Assembly: GCF_949987535.1 (NCBI RefSeq)
Contig: NC_080066.1
Location: 95,003,600 to 95,067,599 of the forward strand
DNA length: 64,000 bases
Direction of reading: 5' to 3'
From: Balaenoptera acutorostrata
Taxonomy: Eukaryota; Chordata; Mammalia; Artiodactyla; Balaenopteridae
The position numbers were made by a program, and so were the translations under genes. Below, piece by piece: positions 53,601-59,600 of the stretch (positions are counted from its first letter, which is position 1; each line of letters opens with the position of its first letter). The notes under the pieces are model-generated. The model was given only the letters and a program-made list of their open reading frames with translations, searched no databases and had not been told where the DNA came from.

Positions 53601-56600
53601 TTACATTGACTCACGCCATCTTCACAATAACGCTGTGAGATAGGTACAGTTATCATCCTTCTCCCCAATCCACAGATGGGAAAACTGAGGTGAGGAGCAG
53701 TTAGGTACCTTGCCCAGATCACATGGCTGGTGAGTGGCAGAGTCTGGTTTTGAACCCAGGAAGATCTGGGTCCAGAATCTTCACTGTTAAGCAATGTACT
53801 CCACCTGGCACACGGCAGGCAGTCAAGAAACGTCAGCAATTGTGACTTTGAGTAAGAATGTTCTCCCCTCCCCGACCAGGCCTCACCCCATTTGCTCCAG
53901 GCTCCTCTCCTGGCGGGTGAGGGTTTCCCATGACCTGCCCACCTCCTTTCCTGCCAAGGTCCAGGGTCGATCAGACCAGGGCTGGCTCAGCTCTCTCAGC
54001 CACGCCTGTCTCTCTCCAGGACCATGGCTACCTTGTACCGTGACCCTGACTGGTCCTCCAAAAACCTGGAGCTTGCCATCCGCGAGGCGCGGAGGCACGT
54101 AGTCAAGGACAAGATGCCCGCTCTGTTCCCAGATCAGCTCCTCAGATTCCAGGAGGAGCTGCAGCAGCGCAGGCAGGAAGGCTACAAAGTCACCTTCACA
54201 GACTTCTGGGGCCTGCTGGTTGAGGCCTGTCTGGCGGACGAGGTAGGTGCTCAGCTTCCCCTGGGGCCCAACCCGCCCAGGGCTGATGCCCAGCCCTCTG
54301 CCTTCACTGGGGCCTCGGGAGGTACATCACAGCAGGAGGGAGTTAGGTTAGACCTGCAGATGCACCCTTGGGCCGTAAGAAGCATGAGGCATCAGAACGC
54401 ATGATGCAGGCAGATGGTGGGATTGTCTTCCCGAGTCCCTTTAGAGTATGACTGAGACCCTCACATCAGGGGTGGCTTAGGTGCAACCTTTTGGAGAGGC
54501 AGCGGGCCCTCTGAGAACCTGTGAGAGAAAATCGGGAGGGAGCCATCGGACTGTGATGTAAGCCTGACCCCAGGTGGAGGAGAGAGGGAAGGAAAGGCCG
54601 GGTGGAAGCATCCTAGCCCGCTGTGTGGTCTGAAAGGTCAGCACAGTGACCCTTGGAGAGTCCCCCAGCCAAGTTGGCCATCAGAGGAGTCTGGCACCGC
54701 CCCCTCCCCTCCACCACAGTGGGCCTGCCTCAGGATCCCTGCCACGCTCAGTCATGGGCTGGGACCAGCCCAGCGGGAAGTGTGGCCTTAGAACAAACTC
54801 AGCCATGGATTTCGGAGCATGGTAGCTGGGCCGTCAGCCAATTACACTCCTGTAGTTGGAGGTCGGCTGGGCCCCTTCTCATGGCCACCGCACGGAGGAT
54901 GAGCCCAGTGAGGTTCCTTCCAGCTCTGATATCCAATGATCTGAGCAGCGTGTGCCCAAGAAGAGAGGCAGCCTGTGTTGGGACCCAGCTGCTGTGGGAG
55001 CCATGTGGGCCGTGGTAGGGCAGTGGGATCCCCATGGGATGCTGCCATCCCGGACATCAGGGTGAGCTCAGATAACACCCGGACCCTTCCGACTGCCCAC
55101 ACCCCAGGGAGGAACCAACTTTGGCTGTTGCTTGACCCCAAAGCAGGGCTTCCCATCTAATTTCTATCCAGGCCTATGGCTATCTGCCCCACTCCCAAAG
55201 GTGTCCGAAGAGTTCTGAATTCAAATCAGAACTTACCAGAAGGAAGAGGGACAGCAAATTATTTTCTAGTAGATCTCCTCTTCCAGAAAACACAGACAAT
55301 TTGAGCAACCAAGGATGGACCAAACCTCATCTTCAACATTCATTCATTCCCTCATTCATTCTTTCAACAAAATTAAGTAACTCCTGCATGCCAGGAACTG
55401 TGCTAGACAGTGGGGATTCAAACGCGGGCACGCACAGCCTTTGATGGATCCCTGCCCCTTCTGATAACCCACTGTCTACTCTGTCCACATGATGGAGCAG
55501 GGCAGGGAGAGGCTGAGGGTGTTGGCTTTTGGATTCAGGCAGGACAGGGTTTGAATTCTGGCTCTGCTCTGTGCTATTCCTTAAATGGGAATTTCGTCAC
55601 CTATTTCGTCAACAGTTAATATTTCTAACAGTAGTTAGTGCTCCATGTGGTGAGGAGGAAAGCTTTTTTTAACATTAGAGTCTGAGCATTGCCCAGGGTT
55701 TGGTGTGGGAAGGAGCCTAGGTTCCTAGGAAAGCAAGTCTAGGATTGATGGAAGGAGGCCTCTGCTCTTCCACTCTGGCCAAGGCAGGAGCTCCTTTGCC
55801 TCAGGCCCCCTTGACAATGAGTGTGGATTGGGCTCTTCCCTGAGTATGCAACTTCCTCTCCTTCCATGACGGTCATTGCTGTGGTGCCCATATCTCTGGG
55901 CCCAGTTCTGATAGGCATCCTGTTGGCCTTTCAAGGGAGGCCTAAGAGTTGTTTGACCCACACATGTTTACCATACCACACAGGTTCTGTGGCCTTTACA
56001 TGCTCGGGCACCCATGGATGTCACCCACCAGGCAGCTGCTTGGCCTAGGGTCAGAGCCTGGTCCCCTGAAACCTCCACTGGCCTTGTCTACACTGGCTGA
56101 TTCACTTTGGGAGGTGGCCTGTGGTCCAGGCTGATCTGCAGGACTCCCACTTTGATTACACCACTTAGTGCTCTGGGGACTTAGAGGGAATTTGACTGCC
56201 ATCCGGTGCCAAGTTTCCAAATCTTTTGTTAAAAAAGAAGAATCTTTTTTTTTCCTCCCAAATGAATTTATGAGAGAGCCCAACATGCAAAGCAGATTTT
56301 TTAAAAATGGAGCTGCTCTGGTTTGAGTAGGGTGGAAGATGATGAGGATGAAGAGGGGGCAGTGGTAGCCTCCTCCACCCATGCCTTTTCGTTCTCTGGT
56401 CCCTGGGACTCGAGGAGAACCCCAGGACTCTGAAGGACGGCCCTAAACTGCAGATCCAGTCCCCACCCTGTCCATGTGTCTGGGGTGATGAACGACCCAA
56501 GGATGAGTGAACATTTTCTGGGCACATTTTAAGAGCAGCTTTGCCTGGTGTCAGGTGAGACCTCTAGAGCAGCCTGGTGGGCTCAGGAGCCTGGTGGGCT

Positions 56601-59600
56601 GCCAGAGGTCCAGACTGTCCTCTTATTCTGCACCGCTTCCTGGCTGCTTGTCTGCTGCTTCTCCTTAACCATTATTTTTCCACACAGAGAAATGAATGCA
56701 AACTGTCAGATCAGAGTGCTGCTTTGTGCCAGGGCCAGAACCCCCTGCCCATCTACCTCACCATCAATGTCAAGGATGATGTAAGCAACCAGGATTTCAG
56801 AGGTAACACTGGTGGCTAGAAATTTACCCAGGGCGGGGTGGGTCCCTTCTCAGCAGGCAAGGGCACTCAGTACCCCAGCGCACGAATCCCGCCACCATAC
56901 CTTTGCCAGCAAGAGTGTGCTGACAGCCGAAGAAATCCACTTGGCTACCCCCTTCTGCCCAGATGTGTGTAGCCGGTGGGCAGCAGGGGTCCTGTGGCTC
57001 TCCTGAGCAGAGACTTGATGGGACAGAGGAAATAAAGCTCGTGAAGGGAAAGAGTCCTAGACATTTCTTAAGCTGCCAGGATGGAAGGACTCTAGAGACC
57101 TGCCCTGCTTTGGGGTCCGGTTTTGGTCCAGGTTTATGAGGCGCAAACGAGCCTGTGCAGCTTGCAAAACTGTCTTGCCGGGCCAGCAGAAACCGGTCAC
57201 GGGCGCCCCCCTGTGCCCTGCGGGGGAACTGCGGCCTCCCCATCCCAGGCTCCTCGCGGCCGGGGAGACAGCGCCAGCAGGGAGAAGGGTGGGCGGGGCC
57301 GTCCCGGCCTGAGACTGATACCCTGCCCTGCTGCTTCGTGTGCAGAGTGGTTCGAGTTCTCCCCCTACGAGGTGGGCCTGCCGAAGTATGGAGGCTTCAT
57401 TCCCACCGAGCTCTTCGGCTCCGAGTTCTTCATGGGGCGGCTGATGAGGAGGATCCCAGAGTCGCGGATATGCTACATGCTAGGTGACTCCTGGTTGGGG
57501 GAGGCCCCTGGGAGCCCCGCCCCATGCGAAACAGGCTCCGCGTTTGATTAGAGGAATGACGAGGAGACACGGTCTGTTCCCCCAGGATCATGTGCCAGGT
57601 GCTGGTGCTGGTTTGGGTTATCCCTTGGGCATGTGACCCTCCTGGCATTTGTCAGCATACCCTCATTCCAGGAGAGGCTCCTGCGCCTACCAGCCTCCCA
57701 GACTGCCCTGATCTCCCTGTGACCCTGTGGGCCCAGAAGGACCTGACAGGGGCTCCTGGGTCACTGGGGAACAAAGGGGACCCTCCCAATGTCCTGGTCT
57801 CCAGTCGTCTCCCTGGAGTCCATTCAGAACCAGACTGGGAGTTGCAGGCTGAGATGGAAGCTTCTGGAACTTCTATCCCCTTCCCCCTGGTTCCAGGAAG
57901 CAACATGCCTGTTTCCGGGGGTTGAACCAGCCCCTGGGATCCAAGGGGCCAGAGGGGACCTCAGGGTGAAGACAGAGTCTCTGGGGAAGCCTGGCCCAGC
58001 TCCCAACACTATGTTCCCTGGTCCTCCAGAAGCCAGGCCCACTGAGTGCAGGGGCCTGACTGTGATGTCCACTCGTAGAGTTTTCCCCTTCAGAGCCCGA
58101 AGTACATCTGTCAAAGGGCAACCGCAAAAAACGGACCCATCTTTACAGCCTCAACAACAGTTATGCCCTTATTTAAACTAGTTGTCTGCCTCCCCCTCCG
58201 GTCCATCTATCCCAAATCCAACCCATCCCAGAAAGTCCCACTTAAGCCCCATTTCTTCTGGGAAGTCAGCCCCGAAGCCCACAGCCCCCAGCAGCCTCTC
58301 CTTCCTCTGAACACCTATGCTGTTGAGCATGTGGCTCAGAGATCTGTAGGTGAGACACTCGGACTTGAACTCTGGCTCCTCATTTATTAGCTGTGCAAAG
58401 TAGGCCAAATTACCTAACCTTCCTGAGCTTCAGTGTTCTCATCTGTAAATTGGGCTTAAGAGTAAAACCAACCTTTTGGAGGATTCAAATGGGTCAATGT
58501 ATGTGAAAGATTTCACATGAGTATTATTATTAGTGTGTTGCATTTTTTAAATCATAATAAGAGATGGTGTTACATTTATCGAGTGCTCACCATGTGCCAG
58601 GCACTGTCCTAAACTAGTGTATTAACTGATGCAAGGGGTGATTTCTGGACTTGAACTTGAAGCCTGTACTTGTCAGCATTAAGTCTCTCCTGGGGCTGTG
58701 CCTTATATGCCTTCATACCCTCTCCCAGTTCCAAGAGGAGGGCGGAGAAGAGCTGAGTCACTTATGTCAAGCTGCACCGTGGGGAGAGGGAAATGAAAAC
58801 CTGTCCCACTCCCTGAGCAGCTCGACTTGGAGGGGGCATCAAGTCTAAGGCAGAATCAATCAGTGTTTGGGTGGGCCTGGAGGCTCTTGGGCAGAGCCAC
58901 TCACCACTGGTCCTGCTCCCTAGGTTTGTGGAGCAGCATCTTCTCCCTGAACCTGCTCGATGCCTGGAATTTGTCCCACAGCTCGGAGGAGTTTTTCCAC
59001 AGGTGGACAAGGGAGAGAGTGCATGATATCGGTGGGTGACCCACCGGCTTCCCCTCCTGGCTGGGAGATAGGGGGGTGGGGAAGGTGGATCAGTAACTGA
59101 GGACCGGTCGACCTGCCACGTGTTTCAACATCATCCCTATGGCCCACGGAAACAGGAAGGCAACTAGGGGGTCTTCCCTGCCTGGAAAGGAGGGTGATTG
59201 TAGTTGGACACACCTTTGCCAGCTCTGGCCTGGCCAGGGGGAGTGGATGCACCGTGTGGTAGGCTTGGAAGAGCTGCACGGCGCCCAGGAGAGCTGCAGA
59301 GGGTGGGGATCTATGAATGCAGTTAAAGGTCACCCTTGTGGACTCTCTGTTTTCTCTGGAACCCCTCCTTGCCTGTCACCCCACTCCTTCTCCTCTACCC
59401 TGCCCCTGTTCTATGTCTCTCCCCTGGGTCCTCCTGGCTCCAAGAACTAGACAAGGAAGGTGTGCACTGCACTTACAGGCTGACCCCTGGGTGCAGGGCA
59501 ACCATGCGGTGCTTCACCTGGGCAATCTGGGGACTCCAGCTCTGTGACCTGTCCTCCATGCCCCCCCTCCCCTGCAGAAGACGAGCCACTCCTACCTGAA

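Larger units (their letters stand above)
51660..56687 (+). other. PLA2G4E: Introns 12 and 13 of PLA2G4E, around exon 13
   Basis: Intron 12 (51660-54019) carries three MIR stretches and a poly-G run at 52913-52925. Intron 13 (54243-56687) is mostly unique, with a MIR fragment and an old interspersed repeat near 55.3-55.6 kb. I see no coding sequence other than exon 13 at 54020-54242. Confidence 0.7.
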